From assembly GCA_001724995.1 (NCBI GenBank), contig MEFD01000013.1, positions 1 to 64,000 on the forward strand: a DNA stretch of 64,000 bases, in the 5' to 3' direction. Position numbers and translations under genes: made by a program. Shown one piece after another: positions 16,270 to 27,260 of the stretch (the stretch's first letter is position 1; each line of letters begins with the position of its first letter). The stretch is from Rubrivivax sp. SCN 71-131. GTDB taxonomy: Bacteria; Pseudomonadota; Gammaproteobacteria; Burkholderiales; Burkholderiaceae_C. The notes beneath the pieces were generated by a model. The model saw only the letters and a list, made by a program, of their open reading frames with translations, was not told where the DNA came from and ran no database searches.

Positions 16270-18113
16270 AGCCCGACCCGCGCACCACCTCCTGGAACGT
16301 CGGCTACTGGCTGCTGGCGATCTTCGCGCTCATCTGGATCCAGTCGACCTGGCAGGCGGCGCGCACCGTCGAGGCCGTGCCCTACAGCCAGTTCGAGAAG
16401 GCAGTCTCCGAAGGTCGGGTCGCCGAGATCGTCGTCGGCGAGACCACCCTCACCGGCAAGCTGAAGAGCCCCGACGCCGGCGGCAAGACGGTGATCGTGG
16501 CCAACCGCGTCGAGCCCGCGCTGGCCGAGCGGCTCTCGAAGTACGACGTGCCCTACACGCGCGTCATCGAGAGCACGCTGCTGCGCGACCTGCTGTCGTG
16601 GATCGCGCCGGCGGCGATCTTCTTCGCGCTGTGGTTCTTCGTCATCCGCCGCGCGCTCGAGAAGCAGGGCGGCGGCGGCCTCGGCAGCTTCATGAGCATC
16701 GGCAAGAGCCGCGCCAAGGTCTACGTGGAGAAGAACACCGGCGTCGACTTCGCCGACGTGGCCGGCGTCGACGAGGCCAAGGCCGAGCTGCAGGAGATGG
16801 TCTCCTTCCTGAAGGATCCGCAGGCCTACGGCCGCCTGGGCGCGCGCATGCCGCGCGGCGTGCTGCTCGTGGGTCCGCCGGGCACCGGCAAGACGCTGCT
16901 GGCCAAGGCGGTGGCCGGCGAGGCCGGCGTGCCCTTCTTCAGCATCAGCGGCAGCGAGTTCGTCGAGATGTTCGTCGGCGTCGGCGCAGCGCGCGTGCGC
17001 GACCTCTTCGAGCAGGCACGCGCCAAGGCGCCGGCGATCATCTTCATCGACGAGATCGACGCCCTGGGCCGCGCGCGCGGCGCCGCCGGCCCCATGGCCG
17101 GACACGACGAGCGCGAACAGACGCTGCAGCAGCTGCTGGTCGAACTCGACGGCTTCGACAGCTCCAGCGGCCTGGTGCTGCTGGCGGCGACGAACCGGCC
17201 CGAGGTCCTGGACCCGGCACTGCTGCGCGCCGGACGCTTCGACCGCCAGGTGCTGGTCGACCGGCCCGATCGCGCCGGCCGCGTGCAGATCCTGCAGGTG
17301 CACGTGAAGAAGATCCGCCTGGCGGCCGGCACCGAGCTCGAGCAGGTGGCGCAGCTCACCACCGGTTTCTCCGGCGCCGACCTCGCCAACCTCTGCAACG
17401 AGGCGGCGCTGGCCGCCACGCGCCGCAGCGCGCAGGAGGTGACGCTTGTCGACTTCACGCTCGCGATCGAACGCATCGTCGCCGGGCTCGAGCGCAAGAA
17501 CCGCGTGCTCAACCCGCGGGAACGCGAGGTCGTCGCCTTCCACGAGATGGGGCACGCGCTGGTGGCCTTGAGCCTGCCGGGCACGGACGCGGTGCACAAG
17601 GTGTCGATCATCCCGCGCGGCATCGGCGCCCTGGGCTACACCATCCAGCGCCCGACCGAAGACCGCTTCCTGATGACGCGCGAGGAGCTCGAGCACAAGA
17701 TCATGGTGCTGCTGGGCGGGCGCGCGGCCGAGAAGCTGGTCTTCGGCCACCTCTCCACCGGTGCCGCGGACGACCTCGCCAAGGTCACCGACATCGCGCG
17801 CGACATGGTCACGCGCTACGGCATGGACGAAGCCATCGGCTACGTCTCCTGGGAGCCGCAGCGCCACGCGATGCTCGACGTGCCGGGCCTGGAGAGCGGC
17901 GGCTGCCCGCGCAGCCCGCAGACGCAGGCGCACATCGACGCCACCGTGCGCGGCATCGTCATGGACTGCTTCGAGCGCACGACGGCGCTGCTGCAGCGCC
18001 ACCGCGCGGTGCTCGAGCGCAGCGCGCGCGAGCTGCTGGCGCGCGAGACGCTGGACGAGACGGCGCTGCGCGAGCTGACGTCCGGCTTGCAGGGCGAGAA
18101 CGGCACGGCGTGA
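16266..18113 (+). CDS. ftsH: FtsH-family ATP-dependent zinc metalloprotease
   Basis: This 615-aa inner-membrane AAA+ protease has a transmembrane helix at about 13-29, a short periplasmic domain, and a second helix at about 110-127. The AAA domain carries Walker A GPPGTGKT (203-210), Walker B IIFIDEID, and the pore motif [15 protein letters not shown]. The zinc site is HEMGH (426-430), with Met where HEAGH is usual. The C-terminus is short and lacks an extended tail, as in accessory rather than housekeeping FtsH. It degrades membrane and misfolded proteins. Fusion into an operon with CbpA and CbpM (ATGA overlap) and the sigma-32-like promoter suggest a stress-induced second FtsH; the housekeeping copy usually sits with rlmE/folP. 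Confidence 0.92.
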   Translation: MKPDPRTTSWNVGYWLLAIFALIWIQSTWQAARTVEAVPYSQFEKAVSEGRVAEIVVGETTLTGKLKSPDAGGKTVIVANRVEPALAERLSKYDVPYTRVIESTLLRDLLSWIAPAAIFFALWFFVIRRALEKQGGGGLGSFMSIGKSRAKVYVEKNTGVDFADVAGVDEAKAELQEMVSFLKDPQAYGRLGARMPRGVLLVGPPGTGKTLLAKAVAGEAGVPFFSISGSEFVEMFVGVGAARVRDLFEQARAKAPAIIFIDEIDALGRARGAAGPMAGHDEREQTLQQLLVELDGFDSSSGLVLLAATNRPEVLDPALLRAGRFDRQVLVDRPDRAGRVQILQVHVKKIRLAAGTELEQVAQLTTGFSGADLANLCNEAALAATRRSAQEVTLVDFTLAIERIVAGLERKNRVLNPREREVVAFHEMGHALVALSLPGTDAVHKVSIIPRGIGALGYTIQRPTEDRFLMTREELEHKIMVLLGGRAAEKLVFGHLSTGAADDLAKVTDIARDMVTRYGMDEAIGYVSWEPQRHAMLDVPGLESGGCPRSPQTQAHIDATVRGIVMDCFERTTALLQRHRAVLERSARELLARETLDETALRELTSGLQGENGTA

Positions 18114-18134
18114 CCGGCCGCGGCGAGATCGCAC

Positions 18135-19883
<1,749 letters not shown>

Positions 19884-19931
19884 GGCAGGCTCGGGGCTGG
19901 CGTCGGCGGTGGCGTCTGGCGGAGGCCTGGC

Positions 19932-22814
19932 ATGGGACGACGGATGAACGAATGGGGCGGGCGTCACCCGATTGTCGCGGCAATGCTGGCGGCGCTGGCC
20001 GCACTTTCGGCCTGCACCGGCCGTACCGACGCCGAGATCGAGTCCGAGGCCCTGGCCGAGGCGCAGGCGGCGCTGGAGCGCAAGGACACGGGCACGGCCA
20101 TCGTCACGCTGAAGGATTTGCTCGAACGTCAGCCCGACTCCGGCGCGGCACGGCTTGCGCTGGCCCAGGCGCTGCGCGCCCAGGGCGATGCCGCCACCGC
20201 GGAGATCGAGTTCGGCAAGGCCGAGGAACTGGGCGTGGAGGCTCCGCGCGTCGTGCCCGCGCGCGCGCGCGCCCTGCTGGCCTCGGGCAAGGCCGCGCAA
20301 GTGCTGGAGCGCTACCGCGAGCGCCGGCTCGGCGACCCTGGGGCCGATGCCGACCTCCGGGTGACGCTGGCGATCGCCGCGGCGGCCCGCGGCGAGCCGG
20401 CGCTGGCCGAGCGCTTTCTCGCGGAAGCTGCCAGCGCCGGCCCGGAGCGGCCGCGCGCGACGCTGCTGCGCGCGCGCCTGGATCTGGTCGCCGGTCGTGC
20501 CGACGCCGCACTCGCGCGGCTGCAGCAGGCCGCAACGACGGCCGCCGGCACGGAGGCCGCCGACATGCGGCTGCTGGAAGGCGAGATCCTGGCCTCGCGC
20601 CCGGGCCGCGGCGACGAGGCCATGGCGGCGTTTCGCCATGCGCTACAGGCCGAGCCGGGGCACGTCGACGCACAGCGCGCGCTCGTGCTGATGCTGCTGG
20701 CGCGCGGCGACACCGCGGGCGCCCAGACGCAGGTCACTGCGCTCGAGCGCAGCGCGCCGCGCAGCAGCACGCCCAGGCTGCTGCGCGCGATGATCGACTT
20801 CGAACGCAAGGACTACGGCGCGGCGCGCGACAAGCTGCAGCCGCTGCTGGCCGCGTCACCGTCCAACCCCGTCCTGCTCGAACTCGCGGGCGCGACCGAA
20901 TTCCACCTCGGCGCGCTGGACAAGGCCGAGACGCTGCTGAAGACCGCGCTCGAACGCAACGCGCAGGCGCTCCTGGCACGGCAGACGCTCGCCCGCCTCT
21001 ACCTGCGGCGCGGGCAGGCGGACCAGGTGCTGGAGACGCTCGCGCCGCTGCTGCAAGGCGTGGCGCCGCCGGTCGCGGCGCTGACGATGGCCGGGGAAGC
21101 GCAGCTGATGCTGGGCGAAGCCGCACAGGCGCAAAGGCTCTTCGAAAGCGCCACGGCGCGGGAGAAGGACGACGCCGGGGCCGGCATCGCCCGCGGCCCC
21201 GACCGTCCCGACCGCCCCGGCCGCCCCGACCGCCCCGGCAGCGCCGATGACGCGATGCGCGTGCGCGTCGCGTTGGCCCGGCTCGCGCAAGGCGAGGAAA
21301 CCGCCGCGCTCGCCGAGCTGCAGGCGATCGCGCGCCGCAGCCCGTCGACCCTGGCCGACACCGCGCTGGTCGCGCACCACATGCGCAAGCGCGACTGGCC
21401 ACGCGCGCTGGCGGCGATCGATGCCTTGCAAAGCAAGCAGGCCGACGGCCCGGCCGCGCCCCTGCTGCGCGGACGCGTGCTCTCCGCGCGCGGCGACTTC
21501 GCCGGGGCGCGCGCCAGCTACGAGGCGGCCCTGCAGGCGCAGCCGGGGCTGCTGCCCGCGGTGCAAGGCCTGGCCGGGCTGGACATCGCCGAGGGCAAGC
21601 CCGAGCAGGCGCGCGCCCGCCTGCAGGCGCTGCTGGCCCAGCGACCGGGCGATGCCGCGGTGCGGCTCTCGCTCGTCGAGGTGATGGACCGCAGCGGCAT
21701 CCCGCCCGCGGAAGTGATCGCCCAGCTACGCCAGGGCGTCGCGGCGAGCACCGGCAACGTGGCGCTGCGGCTGCGCCTGGTGAACACGCTGCTGCAGGAC
21801 GGCCAGGCCGCCAGCGCCAAGACCGCCGCCGCCGAGGCGGTGGCGGCAGTTCCCGGCAACGCCGAGCTGCTGCACGCCCAGGGCCGCGCGGCGCTGGCGG
21901 CTGGCGAGCACGAGCAGGCAGTGACGATCTTCAACGAGCTCGCGCAGCGCCTGCCGAAATCGGCTCAGCTGCAACTCGATCTGGCGAGCGCGCGCATCGG
22001 CCAGCGCGACCTCGCGGGCGCCGAACGCCATCTGCGTCAGGCGCTGGCGCTGGCGCCGGAGATGGCGCTGGCGCAAGAGTCGCTGCTGGCCACCTTGCTG
22101 CAGCGCGGCCGCGCCGAAGAGGCGCTGGCCTTTGCCCGCGACGTCCAGAAGCGCCGGCCGCGCAGCGCCGCAGGCCTGCTGTTCGAGGGCGACGTGCAGT
22201 CCAGCCGCCAGCGCTGGGACGAGGCGCTGGCGGCCTACCGGCGCGCCTTGCAGCTCGAACCCTCGGGCCGCGTGGCGCTGCGGCTGCACGGCGCGTTGAT
22301 GGCCGCGGGCCGCAGCGACGAGGCCGAGCGCCACGCCAACGCCTGGGCGGCGGCGCATCCGCAGCAGCTCGACTTCGCCGCCTACCTCGCCGACTTGCGC
22401 CTGGCGCGCGGCGATCTCGCGGGTGCCGAGGCCGCATACCGCGCGCTGGTGCAGCGCACGCCCGACCATGCCGGGCCGCTGAACAACCTCGCCTGGCTGC
22501 TGGCCCGCCAGGGCAAGCCCGGCGCGCTGACGATGGCCGAGCGCGCCCGCGCCGCCGCACCCTACAGCGCCGCGGTCCAGGACACGCTGGCGCTGGCGCT
22601 CGAGTCCGAAGGCCAGATCGGCCGCGCCGCCGAGGTGCAGGCGCGCCTCGTCGAGCGCCAGCCCGGCAACCCGGACTACCGGCTGCACCTGGCACGCCTG
22701 CTCATCAAGGCCGGCGACAAGGCCAAAGCGCGCGGCGAGCTCGACACCCTCGCCCGCCTGGGCGAGCGCTACCCCCGGCAGCACGAAGTCGCGGCACTGC
22801 AGGCCCAGCTTTGA
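19932..22814 (+). CDS. prsT: PEP-CTERM system TPR-repeat lipoprotein PrsT
   Basis: A 960-aa protein (956 aa from the ATG at 19944) with a lipoprotein signal peptide ending LSAC at about 25-28, then about twenty degenerate TPR units to the C-terminus. It matches the PrsT family that accompanies the exosortase/PEP-CTERM exopolysaccharide system, where PrsT is an outer-membrane-associated scaffold. In other genomes prsT lies with xrtA and exopolysaccharide genes; here only a PEP-CTERM substrate follows (168 bp downstream). The TPR array is interrupted near residue 424 by a DRP-type low-complexity insertion. Assignment to PrsT rests on length, lipobox, TPR content and the PEP-CTERM neighbour. Confidence 0.82.
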   Translation: MGRRMNEWGGRHPIVAAMLAALAALSACTGRTDAEIESEALAEAQAALERKDTGTAIVTLKDLLERQPDSGAARLALAQALRAQGDAATAEIEFGKAEELGVEAPRVVPARARALLASGKAAQVLERYRERRLGDPGADADLRVTLAIAAAARGEPALAERFLAEAASAGPERPRATLLRARLDLVAGRADAALARLQQAATTAAGTEAADMRLLEGEILASRPGRGDEAMAAFRHALQAEPGHVDAQRALVLMLLARGDTAGAQTQVTALERSAPRSSTPRLLRAMIDFERKDYGAARDKLQPLLAASPSNPVLLELAGATEFHLGALDKAETLLKTALERNAQALLARQTLARLYLRRGQADQVLETLAPLLQGVAPPVAALTMAGEAQLMLGEAAQAQRLFESATAREKDDAGAGIARGPDRPDRPGRPDRPGSADDAMRVRVALARLAQGEETAALAELQAIARRSPSTLADTALVAHHMRKRDWPRALAAIDALQSKQADGPAAPLLRGRVLSARGDFAGARASYEAALQAQPGLLPAVQGLAGLDIAEGKPEQARARLQALLAQRPGDAAVRLSLVEVMDRSGIPPAEVIAQLRQGVAASTGNVALRLRLVNTLLQDGQAASAKTAAAEAVAAVPGNAELLHAQGRAALAAGEHEQAVTIFNELAQRLPKSAQLQLDLASARIGQRDLAGAERHLRQALALAPEMALAQESLLATLLQRGRAEEALAFARDVQKRRPRSAAGLLFEGDVQSSRQRWDEALAAYRRALQLEPSGRVALRLHGALMAAGRSDEAERHANAWAAAHPQQLDFAAYLADLRLARGDLAGAEAAYRALVQRTPDHAGPLNNLAWLLARQGKPGALTMAERARAAAPYSAAVQDTLALALESEGQIGRAAEVQARLVERQPGNPDYRLHLARLLIKAGDKAKARGELDTLARLGERYPRQHEVAALQAQL
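21201..21236 (+). repeat. Four 9-bp tandem repeats in prsT
   Basis: Four consecutive units of the form GACCGCCCC (one G-to-A and one C-to-T variant) encode [12 protein letters not shown]. The repeat is in frame and lies between TPR units, so copy number can vary without breaking the gene. Confidence 0.8.
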
Positions 22815-22913
22815 CGTTTCGCAAGTCGTCGAGTGTCGAAAAATCTGTCACTGGCGCCGCCGCATAGCGCACGATGCCCGGCGGCGCCTTGATACGACGA
22901 GATAATTTGGGTC

Positions 22914-22929
22914 TGGCATGTCGCTTGCT
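22914..22929 (+). promoter_or_regulatory. Sigma-54 (RpoN) promoter upstream of the PEP-CTERM gene
   Basis: TGGCATGTCGCTTGCT matches the TGGCAYRNNNNTTGCW consensus at every defined base. GG (22915-22916) and GC (22927-22928) are exactly 10 bp apart, and the element lies 52 bp before the ATG at 22982. PEP-CTERM loci are known to associate with the RpoN-dependent PrsK/PrsR two-component pair, which is not in the window. Confidence 0.75.
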
Positions 22930-22981
22930 TTTGACGAAGTGCAAGGCCTCGCGAAGGCCCAATCCGGAGGTGGAGCAAAAC

Positions 22982-23827
22982 ATGAAGCACTCGATCAAGG
23001 CCGTAGCCGCAGCCGCACTCGCCGGGTTCGCGCTCGGAGCCCATGCCGACCCCTTCCAAGTCACCTGGGACTACGCCATCTACACGACGTGGACCGGTTC
23101 GACGTTTTCCAGTGGCGGCGGAAGCCAGACCACCAACGCCACCGAACTGTCCTGGGGGTCGAGCGCGGCCGGCGCCCATCACACGATCACTGGAGCCAGT
23201 GCCGAGAACAGCCGTAGCGCGCTGGTTCTCGACGGCGCCGGAAGCGCAGAAACCCCGAATGAAGGCACCGTCGCGACGAACGTGATAACGCCTGAGACGG
23301 TCGGCAAGGTGACGCACTACAACAATCCGATCGCCGGATCCTTTGCCACCCTCACCTCGGCAAGCTTGACGACTGTGTTGACGTTGACGCCCAAGGATCC
23401 CGCCGGCACAACCATCGATCCGCCTTTGAGCCTGTTGTTCACCGTCAACTTCAAGGAAACCACGAATAGCACAGGAACCTGCGTCATCGAGCCCGCCCCC
23501 GGATTCGGCCCCTGCCCCGACATCTTCGTCCTGACACCGGACAGCCTGGACCAGCAGTTCAAGTACAACGACATCTGGTACACCGTGAACCTCGTTCCGG
23601 CAGCAACCGGTTTTTACTCCCTCCCGGCGGCCGCTTGCACGACGACAGGCGCGACTGCGCCCTGCTTCGGCTTCTGGACCGAAGAAAGCTCGCAGGAGTT
23701 CGAGGTCTTCCACTTGCTCATCTCGGGCGACAAGATCTACGAAACCCCCGAGCCCGGCATGATCGGCCTGCTCGGCCTCGGCCTGCTCGGTGCCGTCGGT
23801 GCCTCGCGCCGCCGCCGCAAGAGCTGA
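22982..23827 (+). CDS. THxN-family PEP-CTERM sorting-domain protein
   Basis: A 281-aa exported protein. The signal peptide spans about 1-22 (cleavage near GAHA). The mature part contains KVTHYNNPI, the THxN motif that names this PEP-CTERM family. The C-terminus is the sorting signal: PEP in TPEPG, a hydrophobic helix LLGLGLLGAVGA, and the basic tail SRRRRKS, which exosortase and membrane anchoring use. Two Cys pairs (one at CVIEPAPGFGPC, one at CTTTGATAPC) could form disulfides outside the cytoplasm. Codon use is less GC-biased than in neighbours, as is common for PEP-CTERM cargo. The sigma-54 promoter and the terminator after the stop make it a single-gene unit. Confidence 0.92.
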   Translation: MKHSIKAVAAAALAGFALGAHADPFQVTWDYAIYTTWTGSTFSSGGGSQTTNATELSWGSSAAGAHHTITGASAENSRSALVLDGAGSAETPNEGTVATNVITPETVGKVTHYNNPIAGSFATLTSASLTTVLTLTPKDPAGTTIDPPLSLLFTVNFKETTNSTGTCVIEPAPGFGPCPDIFVLTPDSLDQQFKYNDIWYTVNLVPAATGFYSLPAAACTTTGATAPCFGFWTEESSQEFEVFHLLISGDKIYETPEPGMIGLLGLGLLGAVGASRRRRKS

Positions 23828-23850
23828 GCGGCCCGGGAGTCCGGAGGACC

Positions 23851-23882
23851 AAAAGGGCGGAACTGAGTTCCGCCCTTTTTTC
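23851..23882 (+). terminator. Rho-independent terminator
   Basis: GGGCGGAAC (23855-23863) pairs perfectly with GTTCCGCCC (23867-23875) across a TGA loop. Four A residues precede and six T residues follow the stem. It ends the PEP-CTERM transcript and, being symmetrical, may also terminate the convergent acyl-CoA synthetase gene. Confidence 0.92.
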
Positions 23883-23933
23883 TTCGAGTCGGCGAAGATC
23901 GATCCAGGCGGCCTTGCGGCCGCCTGTGCCGCT

Positions 23934-25634
23934 TCAAGCCCAGATCACCGCGCCGCGCGCGCCGAACCAGCGCTCGACCTCGTCGCCCACGGCCTTCTCG
24001 ATGCGTGCGCGGCGGATCTTCATCGTCGGCGTGAGCATGCCGTTCTCGATCGACCAGGCGTCACCGGCGACGACGATCATGCGCAGGTGCTCGTAGTCGG
24101 CGACTTCGGTGTTCACCGACTTCAGCAGCGTCGAGAGCTCGGCCTCGACCTGCGCGCGCAGTGCGGGGTCGGCCTGGCGCGGGCGCAGGTTCTCGGCCAG
24201 CACGACGATGGCGTAGGCCGAGGGCTGGCCGACACCCGAGACCATGGACATCTCGATCATCGGGTGCGCGTTGATCAGGTTCTCGATCGGCGCCGGCGCC
24301 ACGTACTTGCCCTTGGCGGTCTTGAACAGCTCCTTGGCGCGGCCGGTGATCTTCAGCATGCCGCTCGCCTGCCGCTCGCCGAGGTCGCCGGTGCGGAAGA
24401 AGCCGTCCTCGGTGAAGGACTCCTGCGTCAGCTCGGGCTGCTTGTAGTAGCCGCTGCAGGCCGCGGGCGACTTGATGAGCACCTCGCCCTCGTCCGAGAG
24501 CCTGACCTGCACGCCCACCATCGGCGGGCCGACGAAGCCCGGCTCCGCGAACTCGCCCCAGGAGGCATGCGAGTACGAGTTGTCCTCGGTCATGCCGTAG
24601 CCCTCGTAGAGCTTCAGGCCGATGCGCCGGTACCAGCGGATGATCTCGGGCGTGAGCGGGGCCGAGCCGCTGGCGGCGTAGAGCACCTGGTCCAGCCCCA
24701 GTCCCTTGCGTACCTTCTTGCCCACCAGCTTGCCGATGAGGGGCAGCGAAAGCAGCCGGTCGAGCTTGTGCGCCGGCATCTTGGCCAGCACGCCCTGCTG
24801 GAACTTGGCGTACAGCCGCGGCACGCTCATGAAGACCGTCGGCTGCGCGCGCTGCAGGTCCTGCACGAAGGTGTCCAGCGCTTCGGCGAAGAAGACGCGC
24901 AGGTCGCCCGACCACAGCGACGACATCTCGACGCAGCTGCGCTCGAAGCTGTGCGCCAGCGGCAGGTAGGACAGCACGCGCCCCTCGGTGCCCGCTCCGA
25001 TCTGCTTGCGGATGAAGGCGGCAAAGCCATCACCGGCCGCCGAGACGGCGGCAAAGCTCTGCATCACGCCCTTGGGCGTGCCGGTGCTGCCCGAGGTGTA
25101 GATCAGCATCGCCAGTTCGTCGGCTGCGCGCGCGGGCTTGCCCGACACCGGCTGCGTGCGCGCGGCGATCGCATCCCAGGTTTCGTAGTCCTTGAGCGCA
25201 GTCTCGGGCGCCAGCGGCAAGGCGATGCGCGGCATGGCCTCGGGCACGCCGGGCTTCTGGTGCTCCCAGGTGTCGAGCTTGCCGACGAAGAGCAGACTGG
25301 CCTCGCTGTGCTCGAGCACGTAGCGGATGGTCTCGGCGGTCTCGGTCGGGAAGATCGCCACCGTGGTGTAGCCGGCCATCCAGATCGCCAGTTCGGCCAT
25401 GAAGAAGTGCGCGCAGTTCTTGGAGAGGATGGCCACCCGCGCACCGCGCGGGAAGCCGCGCGCCTGCAGGTGCGCGGCCAGGCGCCGCGACTGGTCCATC
25501 ACCTGCGCCCAGGTGTAGTCGGCAACCTGCCCGCCGCCGGTGGGCTGGGTGAGGTAGACCTGGTCGGCACGCTGGCCTTCATGTTCGTAGACACGGTCGA
25601 GAATCAGCTTGCGGTTCGGGGCCTTGTCGGTCAT
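23934..25634 (-). CDS. Long-chain acyl-CoA synthetase (AMP-forming)
   Basis: A 566-aa ANL-superfamily enzyme that activates a fatty acid to its CoA thioester through an acyl-adenylate. The AMP-binding P-loop is IYTSGSTGTPKGV, the second adenylate motif is YEGYGMTEDNS, and the hinge/A8 region is FRTGDLGERQASGMLKITGR followed by KELFKTAKGKYVAP, characteristic of the FadD15-like long-chain group. The catalytic C-terminal lysine sits in PTMKIRR. AAGGAG precedes the ATG. It is divergent from the aldehyde dehydrogenase gene and ends at the bidirectional terminator. Chain-length preference is a family inference. Confidence 0.9.
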   Translation of the reverse strand: MTDKAPNRKLILDRVYEHEGQRADQVYLTQPTGGGQVADYTWAQVMDQSRRLAAHLQARGFPRGARVAILSKNCAHFFMAELAIWMAGYTTVAIFPTETAETIRYVLEHSEASLLFVGKLDTWEHQKPGVPEAMPRIALPLAPETALKDYETWDAIAARTQPVSGKPARAADELAMLIYTSGSTGTPKGVMQSFAAVSAAGDGFAAFIRKQIGAGTEGRVLSYLPLAHSFERSCVEMSSLWSGDLRVFFAEALDTFVQDLQRAQPTVFMSVPRLYAKFQQGVLAKMPAHKLDRLLSLPLIGKLVGKKVRKGLGLDQVLYAASGSAPLTPEIIRWYRRIGLKLYEGYGMTEDNSYSHASWGEFAEPGFVGPPMVGVQVRLSDEGEVLIKSPAACSGYYKQPELTQESFTEDGFFRTGDLGERQASGMLKITGRAKELFKTAKGKYVAPAPIENLINAHPMIEMSMVSGVGQPSAYAIVVLAENLRPRQADPALRAQVEAELSTLLKSVNTEVADYEHLRMIVVAGDAWSIENGMLTPTMKIRRARIEKAVGDEVERWFGARGAVIWA

Positions 25635-25801
25635 GGTCGGTCCTCTGCTCCTTGGGTGCAGTCGTTGCGGGCTCTGGGCTCGAATTGCGGCAGGTCCGCA
25701 CAGTATCGTCGCGCGGCGGGGTTTGCGAGCGGAGGAACCCTGCGCTGGAGGCGGCTCCCTAGAATGACCGGCTTCCTAGACGAACCCGGTGGAGCACCGC
25801 C

Positions 25802-27235
25802 ATGCGCGAGCACCTGAACTTCTACATCGACGGCCAGTGGGTCGCCCCGGCAGCGCGGCGCACGCTGGAGGTGGTCAACCCCGCCACCGAGACCGTGGCC
25901 GGCCGCATCGCCATGGGCGATGCCAGCGACGTCGACCGCGCCGCCCAGGCCGCGCGCCGCGCCTTCGCGTCCTTCTCGCGCACCACGGTGGCCGAGCGCG
26001 TGGCCCTGCTGGAGGCGATCATCGCCGAGTACAAGCGCCGCCACGCCGACCTGGCCGCGGCGATCACCGAGGAGATGGGCGCGCCGGCCGTGCTTGCGCA
26101 GAAGGCCCAGGCGCCCATCGGCATCGGCCACCTGCAGGCGGCGCTCACGGTGCTGCGCTCCTACGCCTTCGAGGAGCTGCGCGGCACGACCATGCTGCAG
26201 AAGACGCCGATCGGCGTCTGCGGCCTCATCACGCCGTGGAACTGGCCGATGAACCAGATCGCCTGCAAGGTGGCGCCGGCGCTGGCCACCGGCTGCACGA
26301 TGATCCTCAAGCCCAGCGAGATCTCGCCCTTCTCGGCGCTGATCTTCACCGAGATCCTGCACGCCGCGGGCGTGCCGGCGGGCGTCTTCAACCTCGTCAA
26401 CGGCGACGGCGCGGGCGTGGGCGCGGCGATCTCGGCGCACCCGGAAGTCGACATGGTGTCCTTCACCGGCAGCACGCGCGCGGGCATCGAGGTCGCGCGT
26501 GCCGCGGCCCCGACCGTCAAGCGCGTGCACCAGGAACTGGGCGGCAAGAGCCCCAACATCGTCCTGCCCGACGCCGACCTGCAGCGCGCCATCAGCGGCG
26601 GCGTGCGCGCGGTGATGACCAACAGCGGCCAGAGCTGCAACGCGCCGACGCGGCTGCTCGTGCCCGCCAGCCGCATGGACGAGGCGCTGGCCATCGCCAA
26701 GGCCGCGGCCGAGGCGACGAGCGTCGGCGCCCCCGACAGCGGCGCCACCATCGGCCCCGTGGTCTCGGGCGCGCAGTGGGACAAGATCCAGACGCTGATC
26801 AACCGCGGCATCGCCGAAGGCGCGACGCTGGTGGCCGGTGGCCCGGGGCGCCCCGAGGGCCTGGACAAGGGCTGGTACGTGAAGCCGACGATCTTCGGCC
26901 GCGTGAAGAACGACATGACGATCGCGCGCGAGGAGATCTTCGGCCCGGTGCTCGTCGTGCTCGGCTACGACACGGTGGACGAGGCCATCGCCATCGCCAA
27001 CGACACGCCCTACGGGCTCTCGGCCTACGTCTCGGGCGCCGACCTGGACGAGGTGCGCCGCGTCGCCGCGCAGCTGCGCGCGGGCCAGGTCACGCTCAAC
27101 GGCGCGCCGCCCGACCTGATGGCGCCCTTCGGCGGATTCAAGCAAAGCGGCAACGGCCGCGAGTGGGGCGAACTGGCCTTCGGCGAGTTCCTCGAGGTGC
27201 GCGCCGTGCTCGGCTGGACGCCCAGGCAGGCCTGA
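25802..27235 (+). CDS. NAD(P)-dependent aldehyde dehydrogenase
   Basis: A 477-aa ALDH-superfamily enzyme that oxidises an aldehyde to its carboxylic acid. The Rossmann segment with TPWNWPMNQ and KPSEISP is present. The general base is in HQELGGKSPNIV and the catalytic Cys is in NSGQSCNAPTR. The C-terminal FGGFKQSGNGREWG motif is standard. The length is typical. A TAGAAT -10-like hexamer lies at 25760-25765, giving a leader of about 30 nt. The next gene is an acyl-CoA synthetase 25 bp downstream, so the pair could turn an aldehyde into an acyl-CoA. The substrate is not evident. Confidence 0.92.
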   Translation: MREHLNFYIDGQWVAPAARRTLEVVNPATETVAGRIAMGDASDVDRAAQAARRAFASFSRTTVAERVALLEAIIAEYKRRHADLAAAITEEMGAPAVLAQKAQAPIGIGHLQAALTVLRSYAFEELRGTTMLQKTPIGVCGLITPWNWPMNQIACKVAPALATGCTMILKPSEISPFSALIFTEILHAAGVPAGVFNLVNGDGAGVGAAISAHPEVDMVSFTGSTRAGIEVARAAAPTVKRVHQELGGKSPNIVLPDADLQRAISGGVRAVMTNSGQSCNAPTRLLVPASRMDEALAIAKAAAEATSVGAPDSGATIGPVVSGAQWDKIQTLINRGIAEGATLVAGGPGRPEGLDKGWYVKPTIFGRVKNDMTIAREEIFGPVLVVLGYDTVDEAIAIANDTPYGLSAYVSGADLDEVRRVAAQLRAGQVTLNGAPPDLMAPFGGFKQSGNGREWGELAFGEFLEVRAVLGWTPRQA

Positions 27236-27260
27236 TCCCCCACGCCGTCGCGAGGTTCTC

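Noticed and set aside
21201..21236. CRISPR-like or mobile repeat
   Set aside because: The 9-bp units are contiguous, in frame and protein-coding; no spacers.
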